Assembly (NCBI GenBank): GCA_045113775.1
Contig: JBGUJH010000042.1
Coordinates: forward strand, 1-6,698
Reading direction: 5' to 3'
Length of the DNA stretch: 6,698 nucleotides
DNA from: CAG-791 sp045113775
GTDB lineage: Bacteria > Bacillota > Clostridia > Lachnospirales > Lachnospiraceae
Shown here piece after piece: positions 1 through 5,180 of this stretch. Under the pieces are notes generated by a model, which worked only from the letters and a program-made list of their open reading frames with translations, was not told the origin of the DNA and made no database searches. The position numbers were made by a program, and so were the translations under genes. The stretch's first letter is position 1. Every line of letters starts with the position of its first letter.

Positions 1-23
1 ACCGGATCAATCTTGCTTTTTCT

Positions 24-78
24 GGACATAGAAATACCCCCAAGTAGGTTTTATATTTCTGTGTCCTACTTGGGGGTA
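24..78. repeat. Interleaved double inverted repeat (A-B-A'-B')
   Basis: Two inverted repeats are interleaved here. Arm B (35-48, TACCCCCAAGTAGG) is perfectly complementary to B' (65-78) over 14 bp. Arm A (24-36, GGACATAGAAATA) pairs with A' (54-66) over 13 bp with one G-U. The order A-B-A'-B' means the two helices are mutually exclusive as simple hairpins, or would form a pseudoknot-like fold. No T-run follows either hairpin on the + strand, so it is not an obvious terminator for an upstream + strand gene. It could be a mobile-element end, a rearranged short tandem repeat or a structured RNA; I cannot assign it. The 1-145 stretch has no coding sequence I can support. Confidence 0.8.
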
Positions 79-145
79 GCATATCAGAATTGGTGCGGCT
101 GTTTTTTTGCAAAAAGCCGGTGACGGATAATAATCAAAAAACCTA

Positions 146-174
146 TTGACATACTAGGCTAATAATGTTAGTAT
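146..174 (+). promoter_or_regulatory. Sigma-A type promoter of the leader/transporter operon
   Basis: A perfect -35 box TTGACA (146-151) is followed after 17 bp by TAGTAT (169-174), four of six matches to the -10 consensus. Transcription would begin near 181-183, giving a leader of about 375 nt before the lipoprotein gene. It is the only good promoter seen upstream of the transporter genes. The spacer is AT-rich and palindromic, consistent with regulation by a DNA-binding protein. Confidence 0.7.
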
Positions 175-180
175 CCTAAC
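167..180. promoter_or_regulatory. Operator-like palindrome over the -10 box
   Basis: GTTAG (167-171) and CTAAC (176-180) form a perfect 5-bp inverted repeat around TATC, overlapping the -10 box and the predicted start site. A second inverted repeat, ATACTA (151-156) with TAGTAT (169-174), spans the promoter spacer. Short palindromes of this TTAG/CTAA kind are typical of dimeric winged-helix repressors such as MarR-family proteins, but no regulator gene is present in the window. Assignment to a family is inference. Confidence 0.5.
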
Positions 181-258
181 CAGATCATCTGAGCGGCCCC
201 ACAAGGGCAAAGAAGCCGGATCCGAGAAGGATTCAGGACACAGCAGAAGGAGAAAGCA

Positions 259-363
259 ATGTTTAACGCAGAATGGAGAGACAATTGCATGATGTGTATG
301 CGAATGTTGAACTCCCGGGCACATATAATGGCCAGGCGCTTTGACATGCTTTCATGTCTGTGA
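259..363 (+). CDS. Met/Cys-rich leader peptide (34 aa)
   Basis: This is a short ORF with an AAGGAG ribosome binding site (247-252) placed 6 nt before the ATG, directly downstream of the operon promoter. The 34-residue product contains 7 Met and 3 Cys; the segment C-M-M-C-M-R-M (residues 10-16, codons 286-306) concentrates them. It has no recognisable domain, signal peptide or membrane segment. Three nucleotides after this run begins a 12-nt segment (310-321) fully complementary to the 5' arm of the downstream terminator-like hairpin. That arrangement suggests a regulatory leader peptide whose translation reports the supply of charged tRNA-Met or tRNA-Cys for the transporter operon. Alternatives are a real small protein or the remnant of a longer regulator gene: the frame stays open after TGA until 579 but shows no recognisable domain. 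Translation is likely; the regulatory role is inferred. Confidence 0.6.
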   Translation: MFNAEWRDNCMMCMRMLNSRAHIMARRFDMLSCL

Positions 364-437
364 TCAGTCCGCCTGTCTAAGGATCGAAGATCTGCATTGG
401 AACAAGAGAGAAACGATTCGCCATTTGCCCGGGAGTT
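310..437 (+). promoter_or_regulatory. Candidate antiterminator pairing in the leader
   Basis: Segment 310-321 (AACTCCCGGGCA), inside the leader ORF, is perfectly complementary to 426-437 (TGCCCGGGAGTT), which contains the 5' arm of the terminator hairpin. Forming this 12-bp helix would prevent the terminator. Between the arms, CAGGCG (333-338) pairs with CGCCTG (370-375) and encloses GACATG/CATGTC (343-348/353-358, loop CTTT). These make a compact intervening hairpin that contains the leader stop codon and would be opened by a ribosome there. The mutually exclusive geometry is seen directly; the function is inferred. Confidence 0.55.
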
Positions 438-464
438 TGTAAAAGCTTCCGGGCTTTTACATTT
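427..464 (+). terminator. Intrinsic terminator-like hairpin (attenuator)
   Basis: GCCCGGGAGTTT (427-438) pairs with AAGCTTCCGGGC (443-454): 12 positions, two of them G-U, closed by a GUAA tetraloop. TTTTACATTT follows at 455-464. The stem is strong and the U-tract moderate. It lies between the leader ORF and the lipoprotein gene within one probable transcript, so it is better read as an attenuator than as the end of a gene. Its 5' arm has a competing partner at 310-321. Confidence 0.65.
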
Positions 465-470
465 GCTCAG

Positions 471-539
471 ATTCGGTCGATTTCCGAATTCTTCGGATAA
501 TGATACAGATACCTCTGGGGTAGTTTGCACAAGCCCAGA
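471..539 (+). other. Alternative small hairpins in the 5' UTR before the lipoprotein gene
   Basis: ATTCGG (471-476) can pair with CCGAAT (484-489), or TCCGAA (483-488) can pair with TTCGGA (492-497); these share bases and exclude each other. A further hairpin, TCTGGG (514-519) with CCCAGA (534-539), ends 9 nt before the AGGAGG ribosome binding site (549-554). They may stabilise the message or tune translation. None matches a riboswitch class I can recognise. Confidence 0.35.
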
Positions 540-559
540 TGATAAAAAAGGAGGAAGTC

Positions 560-2269
560 ATGAAAAAGAATTGGATTAAGAGGGCAGGCGCCGCGGTACT
601 GGGACTGATCCTGACAGGATCTCTGCTGGCCGGATGCGGCTCCGGATCGAGTACGACGGCGCAGGGCGCGGATGAGCCGCAGGCGCAGGAGACAGAGGCG
701 CAGGCTCAGGAGGCGGAAGCTGCAGATACCACGGAAAGCGGAAATGCCGGCTTCAGGACACTGGAGGAGATCCAGGCGAGCGGCAAGATCAGTATCGGCG
801 TATTTTCCGACAAGAGTCCTTTCGGGTATGTGGATGAGAACGGCGAATACCAGGGATACGATGTGTATTTTGGCAACAGGATCGCGCAGGATCTTGGCGT
901 AGAACTCGAATACGTATCGACTGAGGCGGCCAGCAGGATCGAGTATCTGCAGACCGGAAAGGTAGATATCATACTGGCAAACTTCACGGTGACGCCCGAG
1001 AGAGCGGAAGAAGTTGACTTCGCGCTGCCTTACATGAATGTAGCTCTGGGCGTGGTCTCTCACAACGACAGAGTGATCACGGATCTCTCCCAGGTCGGCG
1101 AGGACGATCAGATCATAGTCATATCCGGAACGACAGCGGAGACCTATCTGACCAAGAACAACCCGGAGATCAAACTGCAGAAGTTCGACACTTACGCGGC
1201 AGCAAAGAGTGCATTCGAGAACGGAACCGGCGTGGCGTGGGCTAACGACAACACAGAAGTGATTGCGTTCGCGGCGGAGAACGAAGGATACACGGTAGGA
1301 ATTGATTCACTGGGCAGCGCGGACACCATCGCGCCGGCGGTGACCAAGGGAAATGAGACACTTCTGAACTGGCTCAATGAAGAGATCGTGAAGCTCGGGG
1401 AAGAGAAGTTCTTCCACGCGGACTATGAGGCCACTCTCGTAGATACATACGGTATTGAATTTGAGGATACCCTTGTTATTGAAGGCGGCGGCCAGGCGGC
1501 AGCGCCCGCACAGGATGCCGGACAGGTTGAAGAAAAAGGAACGATCAAGGTGGCAGCTTCTCCCATTCCTCATTCGGAGATCCTTGAAGAAGCCGGCAAA
1601 ATACTGGCGGCAGAAGGATGGAAGCTGGAGGTCGTAACATTTGAAGATTATGTGCAGCCCAACCTTGTAGTTGAGAGCGGAGAGCTGGATGCGAACTATT
1701 TCCAGCATATCCCTTATCTGGAGAGCTTTAACGAAGAGAACAAGACGCACCTCGTAAACGCGGGAGGCATCCATTACGAGCCTTTCGGCATCTACGCGGG
1801 AACCAGGGCTTCCCTGGAGGAGCTTCAGGAGGGAGACGCGATCGCGATCCCCAATGATACGACAAACGAAGCCAGAGCGTTGCTTCTTCTGCAGGATAAC
1901 GGCGTGATCACCCTCAAAGAAGGCGCAGGACTCACAGCAACAGTGCTGGATATCGCATCCAATCCTCTTAATCTCGAAATCGTGGAACTGGAAGCCGCAC
2001 AGGTCTCCAGAGTCCGTCAGGAAGTCGCGGCAGTAGTTCTAAACGGAAACTACGCGCTGGAAGCGGGACTTACGGCAGGAAGGGACGCGATCACTTATGA
2101 GGCATCCGACTCCGAAGCGGCCAGGACTTACGTCAATGTAGTCGCCGTCAAGGAAGGAAACGAGAACAATGAGGGCATTCAGGCCCTGGTGAAGGTACTC
2201 AAATCCGACGAGATCAAGCAGTTCATTATCGATAAATATGACGGAGCGGTCATCCCGTTTGAGGAATGA
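560..2269 (+). CDS. Hybrid ABC substrate-binding lipoprotein: SBP_bac_3 domain fused to NlpA/MetQ domain
   Basis: The start at ATG 560 is chosen because AGGAGG (549-554) lies 5 nt before it; the ATG at 539 has no such site. The 569-residue product begins with a lipoprotein signal peptide (basic K2-R8, hydrophobic core, lipobox LLAGC with Cys26), then an E/Q/A-rich tether to about residue 63. Residues about 66-302 form a polar amino-acid binding domain of the SBP_bac_3 family: QGYDVYFGNRIA (98-109), TPERAEEVDFALPY (145-158) with the usual ligand Arg148, GTTAETYL (190-197), and AWAND ending at D230. After an Ala/Gln linker (about 309-326), residues 328-569 match the NlpA/MetQ family: VAASPIPHSEIL, DANYFQHIPYLESF (377-390), HYEPFGIYAG, IPNDTTNEARALLLLQ, NPLNLEIVELEAAQ and NGNYALEAGL. 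Each domain is close to full length, so this is a true fusion of two receptors. It should be anchored outside the membrane and feed the permeases encoded downstream. Methionine or another sulfur amino acid is a plausible ligand of the second domain; ligands are not determined. Confidence 0.93.
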   Translation: MKKNWIKRAGAAVLGLILTGSLLAGCGSGSSTTAQGADEPQAQETEAQAQEAEAADTTESGNAGFRTLEEIQASGKISIGVFSDKSPFGYVDENGEYQGYDVYFGNRIAQDLGVELEYVSTEAASRIEYLQTGKVDIILANFTVTPERAEEVDFALPYMNVALGVVSHNDRVITDLSQVGEDDQIIVISGTTAETYLTKNNPEIKLQKFDTYAAAKSAFENGTGVAWANDNTEVIAFAAENEGYTVGIDSLGSADTIAPAVTKGNETLLNWLNEEIVKLGEEKFFHADYEATLVDTYGIEFEDTLVIEGGGQAAAPAQDAGQVEEKGTIKVAASPIPHSEILEEAGKILAAEGWKLEVVTFEDYVQPNLVVESGELDANYFQHIPYLESFNEENKTHLVNAGGIHYEPFGIYAGTRASLEELQEGDAIAIPNDTTNEARALLLLQDNGVITLKEGAGLTATVLDIASNPLNLEIVELEAAQVSRVRQEVAAVVLNGNYALEAGLTAGRDAITYEASDSEAARTYVNVVAVKEGNENNEGIQALVKVLKSDEIKQFIIDKYDGAVIPFEE

Positions 2270-2273
2270 CGCA

Positions 2274-2513
2274 GCGCAGAGGCTCGCACTGCGAGGCCCG
2301 ATTGCAAAGTTGACGTAGAATCTGTGACCGAAAATGGGCAGTGGTAAGGCCCGCTCTGCGAGCCGCTGCGCCGCGTGCGGGTTGCGTGTAACGCAACATT
2401 TTCCTTTCCGCACGCGTGTGCATCATGAACGCGGAGGGGCTTATTCTCCCGCCACTGGAAAAGGTTTGTTACAAACTCACCGCCTGAAGGGGCGGGAGAT
2501 GCCCCCCGTGTTC
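2274..2513 (+). repeat. Structured non-coding repeat, copy 1
   Basis: The 317-bp gap between the lipoprotein and permease genes is mostly this element. Arms 2274-2288 and 2357-2371 pair over 14 of 15 positions. CGCGTGCGG (2372-2380) pairs with CCGCACGCG (2408-2416), enclosing GTTGCGT-GTA-ACGCAAC (2381-2397). GAACGCGG (2427-2434) pairs with CCGTGTTC (2506-2513), enclosing smaller hairpins including CCGCCT/GGGCGG. The segment 2403-2513 recurs inverted at 6583-6695, with a 24-nt identical block (2403-2426) and the same outer stem built from different bases. No protein reading is shared between the copies, so it appears to be a structured non-coding repeat. It could be a non-autonomous mobile element or a transposon-associated RNA; no transposase is present. 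The true left boundary is unknown. Confidence 0.65.
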
Positions 2514-2526
2514 ACGCACAGATAAG

Positions 2527-2559
2527 GTATCCTCAGGCACTCCCCTCGCCTGAGGATAC
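2527..2559 (+). other. 12-bp perfect hairpin ahead of the permease genes
   Basis: GTATCCTCAGGC (2527-2538) pairs perfectly with GCCTGAGGATAC (2548-2559), with a 9-nt loop. No T-run follows, so it is not a standard intrinsic terminator. Lying after the receptor gene and just before the permease ribosome binding site, it may stabilise the upstream message or lower permease expression relative to the binding protein, as known for intercistronic hairpins in other ABC operons. The role is inference. Confidence 0.6.
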
Positions 2560-2586
2560 TCTGCGTAAAAGGAGAGAAGAACGACT

Positions 2587-3255
2587 ATGGGACTACTGCG
2601 ATGGGACGTCATTTTATCCTATCTGCCGCTCTACCGGGACGCAATGTTCCTGACATTGCGGATCGGCTGGGCGGGCATTCTTGCCGCCATCGGACTGGGC
2701 TTTGTGTGTGCGCTGGTCCGGCATTACAGGATTCCGATCCTGCAAAATATCGTCGGCATCTACATCGAACTCTTCAGGAACACGCCGCTGCTTGTGCAGC
2801 TGTTCTTTCTGTATTTTGGCCTGCCTAAGATCGGACTGGAGATCCCGGCGGAGCCTTGCGGCGTTCTGGGACTTGCCCTCTTGGGCGGCGCCTATATGGC
2901 TGAGACCTTTAGGAGCGGGCTGGAAGCGGTGGAGCCGATCCAGATGGAAAGCGCTCTGTCACTGGGAATGACCAGGCAGCAGGCCGTTCTGCACGTCATA
3001 CTGCCTCAGGCAGTCTCGATCAGCGTGCCCGCGTTTGTGGCCAATGTGATCTTCCTGCTCAAGGAGACCAGCGTTTTCTCGGCCATCAGCCTGATGGATC
3101 TGATGTTCACGGCCAAAGACCTGATCGGCCTTTATTACAAGACCCTGGAATGTCTGACGCTTCTGGTGGTTTTCTACCTCATCATTCTGCTTCCGGTCTC
3201 CGCGCTCGGAAGTTTCTTGGAAAGGAGGCTCCGGTATGCAGGCTTTGGGGATTGA
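2587..3255 (+). CDS. Amino-acid ABC transporter permease, first subunit (PAAT/HisM family)
   Basis: This is a 222-residue inner-membrane permease of the polar amino-acid uptake family (binding-protein-dependent transport inner membrane component). Hydrophobic segments are visible near residues 20-43, 53-79, 91-108, 143-165 and 188-212, matching the five-helix core. The family hallmark ELFRNTPLLVQLFFLYFGLP (61-80) is present. The cytoplasmic EAA loop that docks on the ATPase runs about 111-142, with the core ESALSLGMTRQQAVLHVILP (121-140). The length is typical. The ribosome binding site is AAAAGGAGA (2567-2575), with a longer than usual 12-nt gap from GGAG to the ATG; no better in-frame start exists. 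It overlaps the next permease by 20 bp, so the two are probably translated together as a heterodimer. The neighbouring receptor and ATPase give the import direction; the exact amino acid is not determined. Confidence 0.93.
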   Translation: MGLLRWDVILSYLPLYRDAMFLTLRIGWAGILAAIGLGFVCALVRHYRIPILQNIVGIYIELFRNTPLLVQLFFLYFGLPKIGLEIPAEPCGVLGLALLGGAYMAETFRSGLEAVEPIQMESALSLGMTRQQAVLHVILPQAVSISVPAFVANVIFLLKETSVFSAISLMDLMFTAKDLIGLYYKTLECLTLLVVFYLIILLPVSALGSFLERRLRYAGFGD

Positions 3256-3910
3256 CGTGCTCTTCAAGGGCATCAATATGCAGCGCCTTCTGGGCGGCCT
3301 GTGGATCTCTCTGCGGATCAGTCTGATCTCAGTGGCTTTCAGCATTGTACTGGGACTGATCGTCGGCGTACTGATGGCCGGGGACAATCCTGTGATCAAG
3401 GCGGTCACCCGTGTGTACCTGGAGATCGTGCGCGTGATGCCGCAGATGGTCCTTCTTTTCATAGTCTTTTTCGGGACGACCAGGGTGTTTGGATGGAACA
3501 TAGAGGCGGAGATCGCCTCTATCATCGTATTCACTTTCTGGGGAACCGCGGAGATGGCGGACCTTGTGCGCGGAGCCCTGATCAGCATTCCGAAACATCA
3601 GTATGAGAGCGCGGCGGCGCTGGGAATGGAGCAGGCGCAGATCTATCGCCACATCATTATTCCGCAGACGCTTCGCCGCCTGATCCCGCTCTCCATCAAT
3701 CTCGTCACCCGAATGATCAAGACCACGAGCCTGGCGATGATGATCGGCGTGGTGGAAGTGCTCAAAGTGGGGCAGCAGATCATCGAGGCCAACCGCAAAT
3801 CTTCGCCGCACGCGGCGTTCGGCGTGTATGCGTGCGTGTTTGTGCTGTATTTTGCCGCATGCTGGCCGATCAGCATGTTCTCCCGGTATTTGGAAAAGAG
3901 GTGGAGCTGA
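3236..3910 (+). CDS. Amino-acid ABC transporter permease, second subunit (PAAT/HisM family)
   Basis: This 224-residue inner-membrane protein is of the same permease family as its upstream neighbour but clearly divergent from it, as expected for the second half of a heterodimeric channel. Hydrophobic segments lie near residues 21-48, 59-80, 91-108, 150-175 and 194-214. YLEIVRVMPQMVLLFIVFFG (61-80) is the family hallmark, and the EAA loop runs about 115-147 with SAAALGMEQAQIYRHIIIPQ at 125-144. The start at ATG 3236 follows AAAGGAGG (3221-3228) at a spacing of 7 nt and lies inside the 3' end of the preceding permease gene. The stop TGA shares its last base with the ATG of the ATPase gene (TGATG), pointing to translational coupling. 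Function as transmembrane partner of the importer is well supported; substrate is unknown. Confidence 0.93.
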   Translation: MQALGIDVLFKGINMQRLLGGLWISLRISLISVAFSIVLGLIVGVLMAGDNPVIKAVTRVYLEIVRVMPQMVLLFIVFFGTTRVFGWNIEAEIASIIVFTFWGTAEMADLVRGALISIPKHQYESAAALGMEQAQIYRHIIIPQTLRRLIPLSINLVTRMIKTTSLAMMIGVVEVLKVGQQIIEANRKSSPHAAFGVYACVFVLYFAACWPISMFSRYLEKRWS

Positions 3911-4668
3911 TGAAACAAGAGCTTATCAAAATAGAGAATATCACCAAGAAATTTGGTGACAACGTGGTCTTGAACGGCCTTTCACTGGCAATCAGCGAAG
4001 GGGAGGTCGTCGTCATCGTCGGGCCGTCGGGCTGCGGCAAGAGCACACTTCTGCGCTGCATCAACGGGCTGGAGCCCATCCAGGGCGGAGAGATCACCTT
4101 CAAAGGTGAAAAAGTGGACGGAAGCGCCCGCTCGATCGTCAGCATCCGCCAGAAAGTGGGGATGGTCTTTCAGAATTATGAGCTGTTTCCGCACATGACG
4201 ATCCTCGAGAATATCATCCTCTCACCGGTTCTTGTGCAGAAGCGCAGCCGTTCGGAAGTGGAGGCAGAAGCCCTGCAGCTCTTGGAGCGCGTCGGTCTTT
4301 CCGACAAAAGAGACAGCTATCCCAGACAGCTCTCCGGCGGACAGAAGCAGCGCGTTGCGATCGTGCGCGCGCTCTGCATGCACCCGGAAGTCCTCCTGTT
4401 CGATGAAGTGACGGCTGCTCTGGATCCCGAAATGGTGAGAGAAGTGCTGGACGTCATGCTGACGCTGGCAAAGCAGGGCATGACCATGGTGATCGTCACG
4501 CACGAGATGTCCTTTGCCAAAGCAGTCGCGGACAGGGTCATCTTTATTGACGAGGGAAATATCGTGGAAGAGGGAAAACCTGAAGAATTCTTCGAGAACC
4601 CCGGCACGGAGAGAGCCAAGCGGTTCCTGAATACGTTCACCTATGAGAAAGTAGAGAAAGATTCATGA
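3910..4668 (+). CDS. Amino-acid ABC transporter ATP-binding protein (GlnQ/HisP type)
   Basis: This 252-residue cytoplasmic ATPase powers the importer. Motifs in order: Walker A GPSGCGKST (38-46), Q-loop around Q88 (FQNYELFPH), ABC signature LSGGQKQR (141-148), Walker B VLLFDE (161-166) with catalytic E166, D-loop ALDP (170-173) and switch H198 (VTHEM). The usual DEPT is DEVT here, a variant also seen in GlnQ-like proteins. The length matches the GlnQ/HisP group; it lacks the C-terminal ligand-sensing extension of the methionine ATPase MetN, which matters because the partner lipoprotein carries a MetQ-like domain. ATG 3910 is preferred over upstream in-frame starts because it is coupled to the permease stop and begins the conserved domain. 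It should dimerise and dock on the EAA loops of both permeases. No terminator is visible before the next promoter. Confidence 0.95.
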   Translation: MKQELIKIENITKKFGDNVVLNGLSLAISEGEVVVIVGPSGCGKSTLLRCINGLEPIQGGEITFKGEKVDGSARSIVSIRQKVGMVFQNYELFPHMTILENIILSPVLVQKRSRSEVEAEALQLLERVGLSDKRDSYPRQLSGGQKQRVAIVRALCMHPEVLLFDEVTAALDPEMVREVLDVMLTLAKQGMTMVIVTHEMSFAKAVADRVIFIDEGNIVEEGKPEEFFENPGTERAKRFLNTFTYEKVEKDS

Positions 4669-4676
4669 TCTGATAA

Positions 4677-4706
4677 TTGCCACCGTTTTTCGGAGTATTG
4701 TATAAT
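4677..4706 (+). promoter_or_regulatory. Sigma-A type promoter for the cupin-DUF362 pair
   Basis: TTGCCA (4677-4682, five of six matches) is followed after 18 bp by a perfect TATAAT (4701-4706). Transcription would begin near 4713, about 84 nt before the cupin ATG. It begins 8 bp after the ATPase stop codon, so the cupin and DUF362 genes can be expressed independently of the transporter. Confidence 0.72.
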
Positions 4707-4720
4707 TGTTTTAAACAATT
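4704..4720. promoter_or_regulatory. 17-bp palindromic operator candidate
   Basis: AATTGTTT (4704-4711) and AAACAATT (4713-4720) form a perfect 8-bp inverted repeat around a single T, covering the end of the -10 box and the predicted start site. A bound dimeric repressor there would block initiation. The ATTG/CAAT ends also fit a LysR-type box. The regulator is unknown and not encoded in the window. Confidence 0.6.
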
Positions 4721-4762
4721 CAGCACATCAGGATGCGAAGAATTGGGCCGAAAGGTGCTGAA
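4719..4762 (+). other. 5' UTR hairpin upstream of the cupin gene
   Basis: TTCAGCAC (4719-4726) pairs perfectly with GTGCTGAA (4755-4762) over 8 bp across a 28-nt loop. It ends well before the ribosome binding site (about 4785-4790). It may protect the 5' end of the message or hold a regulatory fold; no known riboswitch motif was recognised. Confidence 0.4.
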
Positions 4763-4796
4763 AACTGAAAACGAAGTACAATACGGAGGAAATCCC

Positions 4797-5147
4797 ATGA
4801 TCAGAAAAGGACAGGATTGCGCGATCGAATATCGCGAGCACATGCGTGACGGCGACGGGACTGTGCAGATCACAAACTTTATCACAGGACCGGAAGAACT
4901 CAACGGCAAAGGCAGGCTCTTTGCAAAGATCACTCTGAATCCCGGCTGCAGCATCGGTTATCATCTTCATGACAAGGATGCAGAGCTGTTTTATATCATC
5001 AAAGGCACGGCAGAATACAATGACAATGGTGTGATCCGCACTGTTCAGGCAGGGGATGTGACAATATGTGCTACCGGAACAAGTCACGGTATCGCCAACA
5101 AGACTGACGAAGTCGTCGAGCTTGTGGCTGTGATCGTATACGCTTAA
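4797..5147 (+). CDS. Small single-domain cupin protein
   Basis: The 116-residue product is nearly all one cupin_2 beta-barrel. Motif 1 is G50-x5-H56-x-H58-x4-E63-x6-G70; motif 2 is G86-x7-G94-x2-H97-x3-N101. The three His and one Glu that normally bind a divalent metal (H56, H58, E63, H97) are all present; Ala replaces the usual Pro in motif 2. There is no signal peptide, so it should be cytosolic. The start at ATG 4797 follows GGAGG about 6 nt upstream; a TTG 120 nt further upstream stays in frame but would place the coding start on the -35 box. It is followed after 33 bp by the DUF362 gene, so the two probably form one operon. Small cupins of this kind include isomerases, dioxygenases and ligand sensors; the reaction cannot be told from sequence. 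Confidence 0.9.
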   Translation: MIRKGQDCAIEYREHMRDGDGTVQITNFITGPEELNGKGRLFAKITLNPGCSIGYHLHDKDAELFYIIKGTAEYNDNGVIRTVQAGDVTICATGTSHGIANKTDEVVELVAVIVYA

Positions 5148-5180
5148 GAGAACGATTCGGGAAAGACGGAGGTGTGATTT

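Noticed and set aside
24..78. CRISPR-like or tandem repeat array
   Set aside because: Only two inverted, interleaved units are present with a 5-nt spacer; there is no regular series of direct repeats and spacers.
181..540. SAM riboswitch or T-box in the transporter leader
   Set aside because: The SAM-I core and the T-box TGG-containing antiterminator sequence were not found; the leader structure is explained better by the short ORF and terminator pairing.
539..562. Upstream ATG at 539 as the lipoprotein start
   Set aside because: It would place the AGGAGG site inside the coding region and add seven polar residues before a normal signal peptide; ATG 560 has ideal spacing.
397..579. 60-codon + strand ORF overlapping the attenuator and the start of the lipoprotein gene, in the same frame as the leader ORF after its TGA
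   Set aside because: It starts at a TTG without a clear ribosome binding site, runs through the terminator hairpin and overlaps a well-supported gene in another frame. A readthrough or interrupted regulator was considered, but no domain is recognisable.
467..1063. 198-codon minus strand ORF opposite the lipoprotein gene
   Set aside because: It is antisense to a gene with clear signal peptide and domain motifs and resembles no family; it is a shadow of that gene's codon bias.
2310..2338. TTGACG at 2310-2315 as an internal promoter for the permeases
   Set aside because: No acceptable -10 box occurs 16-18 bp downstream, and the site lies within the structured repeat.
2274..2513. Assignment of the repeat to the HEARO/omega RNA class of IscB elements or a TnpB-linked RNA
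   Set aside because: Its size and multi-stem form are suggestive, but there is no nuclease or transposase gene and I do not recognise the class consensus, so only a generic repeat call is made.
2334..2525. 63-codon ORF inside the structured repeat
   Set aside because: The inverted second copy of the repeat has stops in the equivalent frame and the conserved signal is stem pairing, not protein.
3832..3912. Upstream start at 3832 for the ATPase
   Set aside because: It overlaps the permease by about 80 bp and lacks a site; ATG 3910 begins the conserved domain and is coupled to the permease stop.
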